From Guyparkeria sp016278265 (GTDB taxonomy: Bacteria; Pseudomonadota; Gammaproteobacteria; Halothiobacillales; Halothiobacillaceae), in the NCBI RefSeq assembly GCF_044582145.1, contig NZ_JBDODO010000023.1: DNA of 14,660 nucleotides. One strand, given 5' to 3'. The notes beneath the pieces were generated by a model. That model ran no database searches and had not been told where the DNA came from. It saw nothing but the letters and a program-made list of their open reading frames with translations. Positions 14,475-14,660 of this stretch are shown here, one piece after another. The translations under genes were made by a program, and so were the position numbers. Every line of letters begins with the position of its first letter. Within the stretch, counting starts at the first letter, position 1.

Positions 14475-14639
14475 ATGTTGTCCTGGGCACTCATTTTCCT
14501 CGTCGTCGGCATCATCGCTGGCGTACTCGGCCTGAGCGGCATCGCCGGCGCTGCCACTCAAATCGCCTGGATTCTGTTCGTGGTTGGCCTGATTCTGGCC
14601 ATCGTCTTCTTCGTGATGGGCCGCCGTCCATCTGTCTGA
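14475..14639 (+). CDS. DUF1328/UPF0391 small membrane protein (YtjA-like)
   Basis: A 54-aa protein with two transmembrane helices (about 4-23 and 29-47) separated by a short Gly/Ala turn (LSGIAGAA), ending in a basic tail GRRPSV. Length and pattern (WALIFLVVGIIAGVLG, then IAWILFVVGLILAIVFF) match the UPF0391/DUF1328 family such as E. coli YtjA (53 aa); its function is unknown. The start ATG at 14475 has an ideal AAGGAGG (14461-14467) 7 nt upstream, which rules out the longer open frame reaching back to 14367. It is divergent from the EamA gene. Confidence 0.93.
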   Translation: MLSWALIFLVVGIIAGVLGLSGIAGAATQIAWILFVVGLILAIVFFVMGRRPSV

Positions 14640-14660
14640 CGCCACGACGGACGCACCATG

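Overview
This is a GC-rich window (roughly 60-65 % by eye) from a gammaproteobacterial chromosome. Its backbone, read on the minus strand, is yebC-ruvC-ruvA-ruvB-ybgC-tolQ-tolR-tolA-tolB-cpoB-queE-queC followed by a tRNA-Lys(UUU) gene. This is the same order known from Pseudomonas (pmpR/yebC, ruvCAB, ybgC, tolQRAB, oprL, ybgF, queE, queC, tRNA-Lys), with one striking exception: pal/oprL is absent and tolB runs straight into cpoB. The genus cannot be fixed from the sequence; no phage, IS or CRISPR signs were seen.

Layout: (1) 1-301, a tRNA-Lys gene on the minus strand with a near-consensus sigma70 promoter. (2) 302-9729, twelve minus-strand genes packed so tightly that junctions overlap or are separated by at most about 23 nt. 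They cover Holliday-junction processing (RuvABC with the YebC regulator), the Tol envelope-constriction machine (YbgC, TolQRAB, CpoB) and two steps of 7-deazaguanine (queuosine precursor) synthesis (QueE, QueC). (3) 9730-9990, a divergent intergenic region holding a perfect inverted repeat over a candidate yebC -10 box. (4) 9991-10431, a lone plus-strand gene for an unrecognised, extremely acidic, His/Met-rich exported protein, ending at a strong hairpin terminator. (5) 10512-14233, a convergent minus-strand block: an EamA-type transporter overlapping a ferredoxin-NADP+ reductase, then a TrpG/PabA-type glutamine amidotransferase overlapping a Bcr/CflA-type drug efflux pump. (6) 14234-14660, a divergent plus-strand gene for a 54-aa two-helix membrane protein (DUF1328/UPF0391), preceded by a good match to a sigma-E (extracytoplasmic stress) promoter.

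How the genes work together: TolQRA forms the proton-driven inner-membrane motor, TolB is its periplasmic partner and CpoB links the motor to peptidoglycan synthesis, so the missing outer-membrane partner Pal must lie elsewhere or be replaced. The most interesting items are the pal-less tol cluster, the acidic exported protein with an internal 20-residue duplication, the sigma-E-like promoter of the DUF1328 gene, and the 11-unit octapeptide (24-bp) tandem repeat in TolA. No gap without a gene exceeds 300 bases. I see no clearly new multi-gene system here.
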